Source of the DNA: Burkholderiales bacterium
Lineage (GTDB): Bacteria > Pseudomonadota > Gammaproteobacteria > Burkholderiales > Burkholderiaceae_A
Reading direction: 5' to 3'
NCBI GenBank assembly: GCA_027486725.1
Contig: JAIXOP010000003.1
Location: forward strand, 1-64,000
Length of the DNA stretch: 64,000 bases
Both the position numbers and the translations under genes were made by a program. Below, one piece after another: positions 1 to 9,321 of this stretch; position 1 is the first letter of the stretch, and every line of letters begins with the position of its first letter. A model generated the notes under the pieces. It had not been told where the DNA came from and did no database searches. It worked only from the letters and a program-made list of their open reading frames with translations.

Positions 1-319
1 ACGCTGGGAACGAAGGCAAAGTTTAACCAATCAGGATTTGAGCGCTGGCCGGAACTGGATGGATTATCTCAGCACGCGCCCTAAAAGTTTAACCAATCAG
101 GATTTGAGCGCTGGCCGGAACGAATCCGCACCCGCCCCGGACGATGGGCCGAGTTTAACTAATCAGGATTTGAGCGCTGGCCGGAACGATATGCCCGCCC
201 GCAGGGACTGGGACCACAGTTTAACCAATCAGGATTTGAGCGCTGGCCGGAACCCACTTACATGGACCCAAATGAACAGGCGCAGTTTAACCAATCAGGA
301 TTTGAGTGCATTTAGTACC
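1..319. CRISPR. CRISPR array end (4 complete spacers, continues left of window)
   Basis: Five copies of a 36-nt repeat start at 20, 86, 152, 218 and 284, exactly 66 nt apart, leaving four spacers of exactly 30 nt (56-85, 122-151, 188-217, 254-283). Positions 1-19 are the tail of another spacer, so the array continues off the left edge. The repeat begins AGTTTAACCAATCAGG and ends GAGCGCTGGCCGGAAC. Copy 3 has one C-to-T change at 160. The last copy matches only for its first 23 bases (284-306) and then diverges, which is typical of the leader-distal end and suggests the leader lies to the left. A 36/30 architecture is usual for type II, and also occurs in types V and VI. No cas gene is in view, so the type is inference. 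The spacers are unrelated to each other by eye. Confidence 0.95.
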
Positions 320-340
320 TCCGCGTATATTTAACTGAGA

Positions 341-357
341 CGGGCAAGTATTGCCCG
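341..357 (+). other. Hairpin after the CRISPR array, followed by a T-run
   Basis: A perfect 7-bp inverted repeat (CGGGCAA, loop GTA, TTGCCCG) is followed by CAACCGGCTCC and CTTTTT at 369-374. It could be a terminator for array transcription, or the nexus and 3' end of a tracrRNA. I could not find a convincing anti-repeat just upstream, so the tracrRNA reading is speculative. The stretch 320-562 holds no credible protein gene. Confidence 0.35.
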
Positions 358-390
358 CAACCGGCTCCCTTTTTAATCTAGGGTGGCGAC

Positions 391-406
391 TTAGATTTGG
401 AGCGCT
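391..406 (+). repeat. Degenerate CRISPR-repeat-like fragment
   Basis: TTAGATTTGGAGCGCT resembles the repeat core GATTTGAGCGCT, with one inserted G. It lies 72 nt beyond the last repeat. It may be an array relic or the anti-repeat of a tracrRNA if crRNAs are read from the minus strand. A chance match is possible. Confidence 0.3.
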
Positions 407-562
407 CCTTCAATCGCGAGATGACGCCCCCCTCCGCACGCGCCGCGCCGGAGGGCCCGATGAGACTGATGACCGTGCATTGCTGTGGCTGGGGAGAAGA
501 CTGGCCCAAACAGGTGCGGCGAGTCCATTGACCATGCGGCGATTGCCGCCCACAATCGCCGC

Positions 563-1696
563 ATGAAACGCGGTGATTACGCCCACATCTGGCAGGACCC
601 CGAGTGGCCCAACTGGCGCTACGACCTCTCGGTTCTGGCTGGTCCCATTGCCGAGGTCAGCCGAGAGCAGGGCCGACTGCAAGGAAGGCTTGCGGATGTC
701 GGCCTCGGCACCCGAGACCAGGCCAGCCTGGCAACGCTGACCAGCGATGTGCTGAAAACCAGCGAAATCGAGGGCGAACAACTGAATCCCGAGTCGGTGA
801 GATCGTCGGTTGCTCGGCGCTTGGGGGTAGACATTGGCGCCCTGGCGCCGGCCGATCGCCATGTGGATGGCGTGGTCGATATGGTGCTGGATGCCACCCT
901 GAATTCCCTGCGACCAGTCACCGAAGAGCGGCTCTTTGGGTGGCATGCAGCGCTGTTCCCCACCGGCCGCTCGGGCCTCTCCAGAATCCGGGTTGGCGCC
1001 TGGCGAGACGACGCCGAAGGGCCCATGCAGGTGGTGTCGGGCGCGGTGGGACGGCGGCGCGTGCACTTCGAGGCCCCACCGGCCGCGCGGCTTGGATCCG
1101 AGATGGCCACCCTTCTGCGCTGGATCAATGATCCTCGGCCCGCCGACCCTGCACTGATCCGAGCGGGGCTTGGACATCTGTGGTTCGTCACCGTGCACCC
1201 GTTTGACGATGGCAATGGTCGCATCGCTCGTGCGCTGGGAGATCTGCTGCTGGCCAGGGCCGACGCAAGCCCGCAGCGCTTCTATAGTCTTTCTGCGCAA
1301 ATTCAGCGCCAACGCAAGGCCTACTACACCATCCTCGAGCAGAGTCAGAAGGGCACGATGGATGCCACGCCCTGGCTGCTCTGGTTCCTTGAGGCCCTGG
1401 GCCAGGCAATCGCCGATGCGGGCCTGGCCTTGGACGCGGTGCTGTGGAAGGCAAGGTTTTGGCAGGGACTGCAGGGCGCGGGCTTGAACCCCCGGCAGGT
1501 GAAGGTCCTCCACCGACTGCTCGATGGCTTTGAGGGAAAGCTCACCAGCGGCAAATGGGCCACCATGACGAAGTGCTCCTCGGACACGGCCCTGCGCGAC
1601 ATTCAGCAGCTGGTGGATCGAGGGATTCTTCGGCGCACGGAGGGTGGCGGACGAAGCACGGGCTACGAACTATCGATGGAGAATGTGCGGACATGA
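563..1696 (+). CDS. Fic family protein (DUF4172 N-terminus), predicted AMPylase
   Basis: The protein is 377 aa. Fic proteins transfer AMP (or another nucleotide part) to target hydroxyls and often act as toxins or regulators. The core motif HPFDDGNGRIAR is complete at about residues 212-223, so the catalytic His and ATP-binding residues are present. An inhibitory-helix motif TSEIEGE lies at about 66-72, as in class II Fic proteins that carry their own inhibitor in the N-terminus. The opening YAHIWQDPEWPNWRYD matches the DUF4172 region found before many bacterial Fic domains. The C-terminus looks like a winged helix (about 310-377). The ATG at 563 is chosen because the family homology starts there; an upstream in-frame start at 485 adds unlike sequence. 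The gene overlaps the MazG-like gene by 4 nt. The target is unknown. Confidence 0.9.
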   Translation: MKRGDYAHIWQDPEWPNWRYDLSVLAGPIAEVSREQGRLQGRLADVGLGTRDQASLATLTSDVLKTSEIEGEQLNPESVRSSVARRLGVDIGALAPADRHVDGVVDMVLDATLNSLRPVTEERLFGWHAALFPTGRSGLSRIRVGAWRDDAEGPMQVVSGAVGRRRVHFEAPPAARLGSEMATLLRWINDPRPADPALIRAGLGHLWFVTVHPFDDGNGRIARALGDLLLARADASPQRFYSLSAQIQRQRKAYYTILEQSQKGTMDATPWLLWFLEALGQAIADAGLALDAVLWKARFWQGLQGAGLNPRQVKVLHRLLDGFEGKLTSGKWATMTKCSSDTALRDIQQLVDRGILRRTEGGGRSTGYELSMENVRT

Positions 1697-1917
1697 GCTT
1701 GATACAAACATCGCAACTGGAGGCAGCACTCCAGATGTTCAGCGACGAGCGGGACTGGGGCCAGTTCCACACCCCCAAGAATCTGGCGATGGCCCTCACT
1801 GGCGAGGTGGGTGAGCTGCACGAGCTTCTGCAGTGGAAGACCGACGCCGAGATTCTTGGGGCGGTGCGTGCTTTGATGACCGGGGCCGCCAGCAGGTCGC
1901 CTCGGTGGGGCAACTGA
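1693..1917 (+). pseudogene. Truncated MazG-like nucleotide pyrophosphohydrolase
   Basis: A 74-aa frame whose first 50 residues match the start of the MazG-like/dCTP pyrophosphatase family (ERDWGQFHTPKNLAMAL, then the metal-binding EVGELHE and LLQWKT). Full-length members run to about 100-120 aa and need a second EXXD helix pair, which is absent here; after residue about 52 the sequence is unrelated and then stops. I see no restored family sequence in the other two frames, so a deletion is more likely than a simple frameshift. The start codon overlaps the Fic stop (ATGA), implying co-translation. The 3' end lies 4 nt from the stop of convergent coaD, so the deletion may mark the edge of the accessory region. 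It is probably inactive. Confidence 0.7.
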
Positions 1918-1921
1918 GCGA

Positions 1922-3013
<1,092 letters not shown>

Positions 3014-4417
3014 TCACTGCACGCCCTCGCCACCCACCACCACCGTCTGCATGAGTTCCGGACGAATGGTGCGGGCCCAGAGGGCGCGAATGTCCTGCAC
3101 CGTCACGGCCGCGATGCGGTCGGACTGGGCCTGGAAGTGGTTCAGCGGCAGGCCATAAAAGGCCACGATGCTCAGCTGGTCCACGATCTTTTTTTGCGAG
3201 TCGAAGCGAAGGGCATAGCCGCCAAGAATATTCTTCTTTGCGGCGATGAGCTCGGCCTGGGTGGGGCCCTCGGTCAGGAACCGATCCAGCTCCGAGCGCA
3301 CCACCGCGAGGGCCTCGGCCGCCTTGCCACGCTCGGTCTGCAGGCCAATGAAAAACGGCCCGGCATCCTGCAGGGGGCTGTTCGACGAGAACACCGAATA
3401 CGCCAGGCCCCGCTGCTCGCGCACGGCCTCGGTGAGCCGCGACACAAAGCCTCCGCCACCCAGGATGTGGTTGGCCACTGTGAAGACCGCCTGATCCTCG
3501 ACCGCAGCCATCGGCAGGGACTGCTGCCCCAGCCAGATATGGGCCTGCGCAGAGGGGTGGGCGATGGCCTGAAGTCGGCCTGGGGGCTTGGTCGGTGGGC
3601 TCTCCGCAGTCAAGCCCGGCTTGGCCGCACCGACGGGCCGCCAGCCGGCCACCAGCCGCTCAGCCATGGCCTGCGCCTCGCCCGCACTCACCGGGCCCAC
3701 CACCACGAGCACGGCATTGTCGGGGCGCCAGTGCGCCTCGTAGAAGCGACGCAGCTTGGCGGGGGTGATGGCCTTCAGCGAGGCCTCGGTGTTCAGCCGC
3801 CCATAGGGATGGTCGGGATACATCGCCGCATAGAGAGCCCGGCTGGCGAGCGTGCCGGGCTCCTGCAGACCATCGCGCAGGCTCGCCAGGGTGTCGTCGA
3901 TGCGCCGCTTCACCAGGTCGGGGTCGAAGCTGGGCCGGGCGAGGCTGTCGGCCATCCAGTCCATCGAGGCCTGCACAGTGGCGGCATCGCTGAGCATGCG
4001 GGCACGAAAGCTCGCCCGATCGGCCCGCGCCGAGGCGCTGGCCTGCAGGGCCAGGGCGGCAGCCCGGCGGCCGTGGGTAGATTCATTGGCTGCGGGCTGT
4101 TCCTTGGGGTTGGCTCCGGCCGCCAGGGCCTCGCCCACCAGGCCAGCGGTGAGTGCCGCGGTGCCCTCCTCGCCCACGGGATCGTGGCGACTGCCCGCCC
4201 GCAGGTCCAGCGAGACATCGATGACGGGCAGGGTGGCCGGGGTGGTCAGCAGCACGATCGACATGCCGGCGGGCCCCGCCAAGCGCACGGGCTCGGGGCT
4301 GGCCGCCCGAGCCTCGGGCGCGCTTGCCACCACGGCGCTCAGCACAAGGGGCAGCAGGAGGGCCGGGGCGCGGGGCGCCAGGGTCTTCAGGGGCGCCAGG
4401 GTCTTCAGAAATGTCAT
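3014..4417 (-). CDS. M16 family peptidase-like protein, non-catalytic partner
   Basis: A 467-aa protein of the insulinase/pitrilysin fold. The zinc motif HXXEH is absent: the corresponding region reads GEEGTAALTAGLVGEAL. The C-terminal half keeps the substrate-binding segment GGGGFVSRLTEAVREQRGLA with the conserved Arg and Tyr. This is the pattern of the non-catalytic partner in paired bacterial M16 proteins, where the catalytic subunit is the gene just upstream (9-nt gap). A signal peptide (about residues 1-39, ending APEARA) predicts periplasmic location. The N-terminus carries a two-copy KTLAP repeat encoded by an 18-nt tandem duplication (4373-4408). Confidence 0.88.
   Translation of the reverse strand: MTFLKTLAPLKTLAPRAPALLLPLVLSAVVASAPEARAASPEPVRLAGPAGMSIVLLTTPATLPVIDVSLDLRAGSRHDPVGEEGTAALTAGLVGEALAAGANPKEQPAANESTHGRRAAALALQASASARADRASFRARMLSDAATVQASMDWMADSLARPSFDPDLVKRRIDDTLASLRDGLQEPGTLASRALYAAMYPDHPYGRLNTEASLKAITPAKLRRFYEAHWRPDNAVLVVVGPVSAGEAQAMAERLVAGWRPVGAAKPGLTAESPPTKPPGRLQAIAHPSAQAHIWLGQQSLPMAAVEDQAVFTVANHILGGGGFVSRLTEAVREQRGLAYSVFSSNSPLQDAGPFFIGLQTERGKAAEALAVVRSELDRFLTEGPTQAELIAAKKNILGGYALRFDSQKKIVDQLSIVAFYGLPLNHFQAQSDRIAAVTVQDIRALWARTIRPELMQTVVVGGEGVQ
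4373..4408 (-). repeat. 18-nt tandem duplication in the M16 partner signal peptide
   Basis: Two identical 18-nt units, 4373-4390 and 4391-4408, code for LKTLAP twice near the protein N-terminus. The unit length keeps the frame. It is one of five in-frame tandem repeats in this window. Confidence 0.9.
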
Positions 4418-4426
4418 GGGGAACTC

Positions 4427-5845
4427 CTAGAGCTTGGGGCCGAAGCCACGGCGCGGGCCGGGCGCTGCCGGGTCGATGGGTGTGGGCAGAAGATCCACCC
4501 GCGTGGTCTTCTCGCGCAGCAGGACTGCCCGTGCAGCCTCCTGGATTTCCTCGGGCCGCAGGTCTTCCAGCACCTCGGTCCAGGCGCGAGAGTCCGACAG
4601 GGGCCTCTGCGCAATCGTGAGCTGGCCCACCTCCATCGCGCGCGAGAAGAGCGAGTCTTTGGCATAGACCTCGCCCGCCCGCACCAGCCGCCGCACCAGG
4701 GCAAAGGCCTCGGCCGAGAGCCCCTCATTGGCCACCCGGTCGATCTCAGCCCAAAGGGCTGCCTCGGCCTCGTCGAGGCTCACGCCCGGCGCAGGGGTCG
4801 CCTGCAGGGTGAAGAGCTCGGGCCCCCGCGATACGCCCCCGGCCGCAGTACCCACATCGAGCAGGACCCGCCGGCCCTCGCCGCGCACCAGTCGTTCGTT
4901 CAGAACACCAAAGCTCGGATGGTCGAGCAGGCTGGCCAAGGCCCCCAGGGCCACGATCCGGCGCGACTTGGGGTCATCCTTGGCCATGGCGGGCTCCCCG
5001 GGGCCTTTGTTGGGGGCGGGCCAGGCGAGCACAAAGAAGGGGTTCTCGGCGGGGGCGCTGACCTGCACATGCCGGCGGCCCAGGGGCTCGGGCTCTGGCT
5101 GCGGGCGCCGTGCTGCCAGGGGCCGGGGCTTCCAGCCCGAGTACAGACGGCGGGCCTCGCGGTAGACCTTCTCGGCATCCACGTCGCCCAGCACCACCAT
5201 GGTGGCGAGTTGTGGCGAGTAGACCTGGGCATACCAGTCGCGCGCATCCTGCGCGGCCAGGGTCTGGAGGTCGCCCATCCATCCGATGATGGGGTTGCGC
5301 ACGGGCGAGGCCTGGAAGGCGGTGGCATAGAGCGCCTCGTAGAGCCGGCCCGAGGCCGAGTCGTCGGTGCGCAGCCGCCGCTCTTCCATCACCACCTGGA
5401 TCTCCTTGGCAAACTCCGCATCGGAGAAGCGCAGGTTCTGCATCCGGTCGGCCTCCAGCCGCATGACCTCCCAGAGCGCATCGCGGTGGATCTGCTGGAA
5501 GTAGCCCGTGTACTCGCGCGAGGTGAAGGCGTTTTCCTTGCCACCGAGGGCCGACACTCGGCGTGAGAACTCGCCGGGCTGGAGGGTCTTGGTGCCCTTG
5601 AACATCATGTGCTCGAGCACGTGGGCCACGCCCGTCTTGCCGTTGACCTCATCCATCGATCCCGCCTGGATCCAGACCATGTGCAGCGCAGTCGGTGCCT
5701 TGCGATCCTCATAGACCAGAATCCGCATGCCATTGGGCAGGCGCCGGTCGAGGCTGGGGGCATCCACCGATGCCCAGGCCGTGGGGCTGGTCAGCAGTGC
5801 GGTGGCGGCAACGGCAAGGGCAATCAGGGCGGCGGGCAGTGTCAT
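4427..5845 (-). CDS. M16 family zinc metallopeptidase, catalytic subunit
   Basis: A 472-aa insulinase-family protease. The inverted zinc motif HVLEH is at residues 75-79, with the third ligand supplied by the EE pair at about 154-155 (VVMEERR). A hydrophobic signal sequence of about 26 residues (ending TAWASV) predicts export to the periplasm. The start at 5845 (MTLPAALIALAV) is favoured over longer frames because it begins the signal peptide. It lies directly upstream of its presumed non-catalytic partner and diverges from ftsY across 73 nt. The usual role of such pairs is peptide turnover; the substrate is unknown. Confidence 0.93.
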   Translation of the reverse strand: MTLPAALIALAVAATALLTSPTAWASVDAPSLDRRLPNGMRILVYEDRKAPTALHMVWIQAGSMDEVNGKTGVAHVLEHMMFKGTKTLQPGEFSRRVSALGGKENAFTSREYTGYFQQIHRDALWEVMRLEADRMQNLRFSDAEFAKEIQVVMEERRLRTDDSASGRLYEALYATAFQASPVRNPIIGWMGDLQTLAAQDARDWYAQVYSPQLATMVVLGDVDAEKVYREARRLYSGWKPRPLAARRPQPEPEPLGRRHVQVSAPAENPFFVLAWPAPNKGPGEPAMAKDDPKSRRIVALGALASLLDHPSFGVLNERLVRGEGRRVLLDVGTAAGGVSRGPELFTLQATPAPGVSLDEAEAALWAEIDRVANEGLSAEAFALVRRLVRAGEVYAKDSLFSRAMEVGQLTIAQRPLSDSRAWTEVLEDLRPEEIQEAARAVLLREKTTRVDLLPTPIDPAAPGPRRGFGPKL

Positions 5846-5918
5846 AGTCTGGGCTCGGGTGTCGTGCGGGACAATGTCGCACAGACCGCCATCCAACACA
5901 GAGATTCCGAGACCGAGC

Positions 5919-6845
5919 ATGATTTTCAGACAATGGCTGGGGCTATCCCGGCTCCAGCAGGGCCTGGCCAAAACACGCCAGGGCGTGGACCGACTCTTTG
6001 GTCGGCGCGTCGTCGACGAGGACTGGTATGAGGAGTTCGAGTCGGCGCTGCTGCTGGCCGACGCGGGCACGGCCGCCAGCCTGCGCCTGGTGGCCGCCAT
6101 GCGACAGCGGCTGCGCGAGCAGCCCATCCGGGCCGACGACCCCGCAGATGCCCTGGCCATGCGGGCGCGGGCCCTGGTGGCCGAGGCCCTGCGGCCCCTG
6201 ACACCCCCCGAGGGCCTGGCCCAGGCCGAAGACGGCCTGCCGACTGTGGTCATGGTGGTGGGCGTCAATGGCGCGGGCAAGACCACCACCCTGGGCAAGC
6301 TCGCCCACCGCTTCGACGCGCTGGGCATCCCAACCCTCTTGGCCGCGGGCGACACCTTTCGGGCGGCAGCCCGCGAACAGCTCCAGGCCTGGGGAGGCCG
6401 CAGCAATGTGGAGGTCATTGCCTCCGAGGGGGCAGACCCCGCCTCGGTGGCCTTCGATGCAGTCCGCGCGGGGCAGGCCCGTCGGGCCGGCATTGTGATG
6501 GTGGACACCGCGGGCCGCCTGCCCACCCAGCTTCACCTCATGGACGAATTGAAGAAGATTCAGCGGACCATGGGCAAGGCCCAGGCCGGCGCGCCCCACG
6601 AGGTCTGGCTGGTGGTCGATGGCGGAACCGGCCAGAACGCTGTGGTGCAGGCCCGCGCCTTTCACGAGGCCCTGGGGCTCACGGGCCTGGTGATCACCAA
6701 GCTCGACGGCACCGCCAAAGGCGGCGTGCTGCTGGCACTGGCCGAGGCCTGCCCAGTGCCCGTGCGGTTCATCGGCGTGGGCGAGGCCGTGGAGGATCTT
6801 CAGCCCTTCGATCCCGAGGCCTTCGCCGAGGCCCTGCTCGGCTGA
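5919..6845 (+). CDS. ftsY: Signal recognition particle receptor FtsY
   Basis: The SRP-receptor GTPase docks ribosome-nascent chain complexes at the membrane. The 308-aa protein has the NG domain: P-loop GVNGAGKT at 115-122, DTFRAAA, DTAGRLPTQLHLMDEL and the specificity motif TKLDGTAKGG. The acidic N-terminal A domain of E. coli FtsY is absent, leaving only a short amphipathic start (IFRQWLGLSRLQQGL), as is common in short FtsY proteins. Start 5919 is chosen because upstream in-frame sequence lies in the divergent M16 gene and is not conserved. Confidence 0.97.
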   Translation: MIFRQWLGLSRLQQGLAKTRQGVDRLFGRRVVDEDWYEEFESALLLADAGTAASLRLVAAMRQRLREQPIRADDPADALAMRARALVAEALRPLTPPEGLAQAEDGLPTVVMVVGVNGAGKTTTLGKLAHRFDALGIPTLLAAGDTFRAAAREQLQAWGGRSNVEVIASEGADPASVAFDAVRAGQARRAGIVMVDTAGRLPTQLHLMDELKKIQRTMGKAQAGAPHEVWLVVDGGTGQNAVVQARAFHEALGLTGLVITKLDGTAKGGVLLALAEACPVPVRFIGVGEAVEDLQPFDPEAFAEALLG

Positions 6846-6854
6846 GCGGGGCCC

Positions 6855-6874
6855 AGGTCGACGGCGGCCGACCT
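6855..6874. terminator. Possible hairpin between convergent ftsY and decarboxylase genes
   Basis: AGGTCG (6855-6860) and CGACCT (6869-6874) form a short stem around an 8-nt loop in the 27-nt gap between the two stops. There is no T-run, so a terminator role is weakly supported. Confidence 0.3.
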
Positions 6875-9158
6875 ACTCCGCCACGCAGTCCACGAAATAG
6901 GCGGGCCGCCCATCGATGGTCTGCTGGACCAGGCCATGGATGTCGGCGCCAAAGCCGGGGAATCGCTGGTTGAAATCGCGGGCGAACTGCAAATAGCCCA
7001 CGATGGTTTTGTTGAAGCGCTCGCCCGGAATGAGCAGGGGAATGCCGGGGGGGTAGGGGGTCAGCAGGCTTGTGGTGATGCGGCCCTCGAGGGCATCGAT
7101 GGGCACGCGCTCGGTCTTTCGATGGGCCACGGAGGCAAAGGCATCGGCCGGCTTCATCGCCGTTTCCATATTGCTGGTGTACATCTCGGTGGTCAGGCGG
7201 GCGATGTCGTGCTGCTTGAAGGCATCGTGGAGCTGCTGGCAGAGATCGCGCAATCCCATGCGCTCGTATTGCGCGTGGGCACGGCAGAACTCGGGCAGAA
7301 CCTTCCACATGGGCTGGTTCTTGTCGTAGTCGTCTTTGAACTGCTGCAAGGCCGCCACGAGCGTGTTCCAGCGGCCCTTGGTGATGCCGATGGTGAACAT
7401 GATGAAGAACGAGTAGAGGCCCGTCTTCTCCACCACCACGCCGTGCTCGGCCAGGTATCGGGTGACGATCGAGGCCGGAATGCCGCGCTCGTCGAACTCA
7501 CCGCGAATGTTGAGGCCCGGCGTGACGATGGTGGACTTGATGGGGTCGAGCATATTGAAGCCCGGCTCGAGGCTTTCAAAGCCATGCCAGTCGTCGTCGG
7601 GCTTGAGCATCCACTGCTCGCGCACCGCCATGCCATCGCTGTCGGCCGTGACCTCGGTAGGGCCCCAGACCTTGAACCACCAGTCGCCGGCAAACTCGGC
7701 CTCGACCTTGCGCATGGCGCGGCGGAAGTCCAGGGCCTCGACGATGCTTTCCTCGACCAGCGCCGTGCCGCCGGGGGGCTCCATCATGGCCGCAGCCACA
7801 TCGAGCGAGGCGATGATGGCGTACTGCGGGCTCGTGCTGGTGTGCATGAGGTAGGCCTCGTTGAAGAGGTCGCGATCGAGCCTGCGGGTGTCGCTCTCTT
7901 GAACCAGAATTTGTGAGGCCTGCGACAGGCCTGCGAGCAGCTTGTGGGTGCTTTGCGTTGAGAAGATGAGGGGATCGTGCGGCCGCGGGCGGTCGCGGCC
8001 AATGGCGTGCATGTCCTGGTAGAAGTCGTGGAAGGTCGCGTGCGGCAGCCAGGCCTCATCGAAGTGCAGGGTGTCGATGGCGCTGCCCACGATCTCTTTG
8101 ATCATCTCGACGTTGTAGAGCACGCCGTCGTAGGTGCTCTGGGTGATGGTGAGAATGCGTGGCTTGGCCGTGCCGTTGCTCTCGGCCATGGCGCGCGCCC
8201 AGGCCTCTTTGGCAAAGGGATTGGCCTCGATTTTGGCCATGATGGTGGCTGGCTCGAACTCGCTGCGGGGGATCGGCCCGATGATGCCCAGATGGTTTCG
8301 GGTGGGCATCAGAAACACCGGGATGGCGCCGGTCATGGTGATGGCATGCAGCACGCTCTTGTGGCAGTTGCGGTCCACCACCACGATGTCGCCTGGAGCC
8401 ACCGAGGCATGCCAGACGACCTTGTTGCTGGTGCTGGTGCCGTTGGTCACAAAGAAGGCATGGTCGGCATGAAAGATGCGCGCGGTGTTCTTCTCAGACT
8501 CGTAGACCGGGCCGGTGTGGTCCAGGAGCTGGCCGAGCTCATCCACCGCATTGCAGACATCGGCGCGCAGCATGTTCTCGCCAAAGAACTGGTGAAACAT
8601 CTGACCCACGGGCGACTTGAGGAAGGCCACGCCTCCGGAGTGGCCGGGGCAGTGCCAGGAGTAGGAGCCGTCTTGCGCGTAGTGCAGCAGGGCCCGAAAG
8701 AATGGCGGGGTGAGGGAGTCGAGGTAGCTCTTGGCCTCACGGATGATGTGCCGCGCCACGAACTCGGGCGTGTCCTCGAACATGTGGATGAAGCCGTGGA
8801 GTTCGCGCAGGATGTCGTTGGGGATGTGCCGCGAGGTCTTGGTCTCGCCATAAAGGTAGATGGGGATGTCGGCGTTGCGAAAGCGGATCTCGCCCACGAA
8901 GGCCCGCAGGCTGCGCAGGGCATCGGTCACCTCCGTGGGGGTGCCGCCACCAAACTCCTCATCGTCGATCGAGAGGATGAATGCCGAGGCCCGGCTCTGC
9001 TGCTGGGCGAACTGCGACAGATCGCCGTAGCTGGTCACCCCCAGGACCTCCATGCCCTCGGCCTCGAGTGCCGTGGCCAGGGCCCGGATGCCGAGCCCGG
9101 AGGTGTTCTCGGAGCGGAAGTCTTCGTCGATGATGACGACGGGGAAGCGGAACTTCAT
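6873..9158 (-). CDS. Arginine/lysine/ornithine decarboxylase (PLP-dependent, fold III)
   Basis: A 761-aa protein with the three-part structure of bacterial Arg/Lys/Orn decarboxylases: an N-terminal receiver-like wing domain (VVIIDEDFRSENTSGLG onwards), the PLP domain with HCPGHSGG and the PLP-lysine motif STQSTHK (Lys near residue 405), and a C-terminal domain. These enzymes remove CO2 from a basic amino acid to give agmatine, cadaverine or putrescine. I cannot decide the substrate from sequence. The start at 9158 has AAAGG about 8 nt upstream on the minus strand. A stand-alone copy next to rpoH is common in Burkholderiales. Confidence 0.92.
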   Translation of the reverse strand: MKFRFPVVIIDEDFRSENTSGLGIRALATALEAEGMEVLGVTSYGDLSQFAQQQSRASAFILSIDDEEFGGGTPTEVTDALRSLRAFVGEIRFRNADIPIYLYGETKTSRHIPNDILRELHGFIHMFEDTPEFVARHIIREAKSYLDSLTPPFFRALLHYAQDGSYSWHCPGHSGGVAFLKSPVGQMFHQFFGENMLRADVCNAVDELGQLLDHTGPVYESEKNTARIFHADHAFFVTNGTSTSNKVVWHASVAPGDIVVVDRNCHKSVLHAITMTGAIPVFLMPTRNHLGIIGPIPRSEFEPATIMAKIEANPFAKEAWARAMAESNGTAKPRILTITQSTYDGVLYNVEMIKEIVGSAIDTLHFDEAWLPHATFHDFYQDMHAIGRDRPRPHDPLIFSTQSTHKLLAGLSQASQILVQESDTRRLDRDLFNEAYLMHTSTSPQYAIIASLDVAAAMMEPPGGTALVEESIVEALDFRRAMRKVEAEFAGDWWFKVWGPTEVTADSDGMAVREQWMLKPDDDWHGFESLEPGFNMLDPIKSTIVTPGLNIRGEFDERGIPASIVTRYLAEHGVVVEKTGLYSFFIMFTIGITKGRWNTLVAALQQFKDDYDKNQPMWKVLPEFCRAHAQYERMGLRDLCQQLHDAFKQHDIARLTTEMYTSNMETAMKPADAFASVAHRKTERVPIDALEGRITTSLLTPYPPGIPLLIPGERFNKTIVGYLQFARDFNQRFPGFGADIHGLVQQTIDGRPAYFVDCVAE

Positions 9159-9217
9159 GGCAGGCCTTTCAGGGGGCGGGGTGCGTGGCAAGGCCCGATG
9201 GTAGCGGCATTTCGGCC

Positions 9218-9233
9218 CGGAGGAACGCCTCCG
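9218..9233 (-). other. Hairpin in the decarboxylase 5' leader
   Basis: CGGAGG-AACG-CCTCCG is a perfect 6-bp stem with a 4-nt loop, about 60 nt upstream of the decarboxylase ATG on its strand. Its role is unknown. On the plus strand it lies upstream of the rpoH CIRCE element. Confidence 0.4.
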
Positions 9234-9273
9234 AAACCCCCCTGAAGCCTTTCCGAAGCTCCTCCGAAACTCT

Positions 9274-9300
9274 TTAGCACTCTCGGGGTCTGAGTGCTAA
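9274..9300 (+). promoter_or_regulatory. CIRCE element (HrcA operator) upstream of rpoH
   Basis: TTAGCACTC (9274-9282), nine bases, then GAGTGCTAA (9292-9300) is an exact match to the CIRCE consensus bound by the heat-shock repressor HrcA. A possible -10 hexamer TAATAT (9298-9303) overlaps its right arm, so HrcA binding would block the promoter. It lies 21 nt before the favoured rpoH start. HrcA control of rpoH places sigma-32 under a repressor. Confidence 0.95.
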
Positions 9301-9321
9301 TATTTCCGAATGGAGCACGCC

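Noticed and set aside
38-334. 98-aa frame with four repeats of SLTNQDLSAGRN
   Set aside because: It is the CRISPR array read as protein: the 66-nt period is a multiple of three, so the frame stays open.
351-566. 71-aa frame between the array and the Fic gene
   Set aside because: No family resemblance, no clear ribosome-binding site, and composition like a chance frame in GC-rich DNA.
9310-9321. ATG 9310 as rpoH start
   Set aside because: No ribosome-binding site and only 9 nt from CIRCE; ATG 9322 has GGAG 6 nt upstream.
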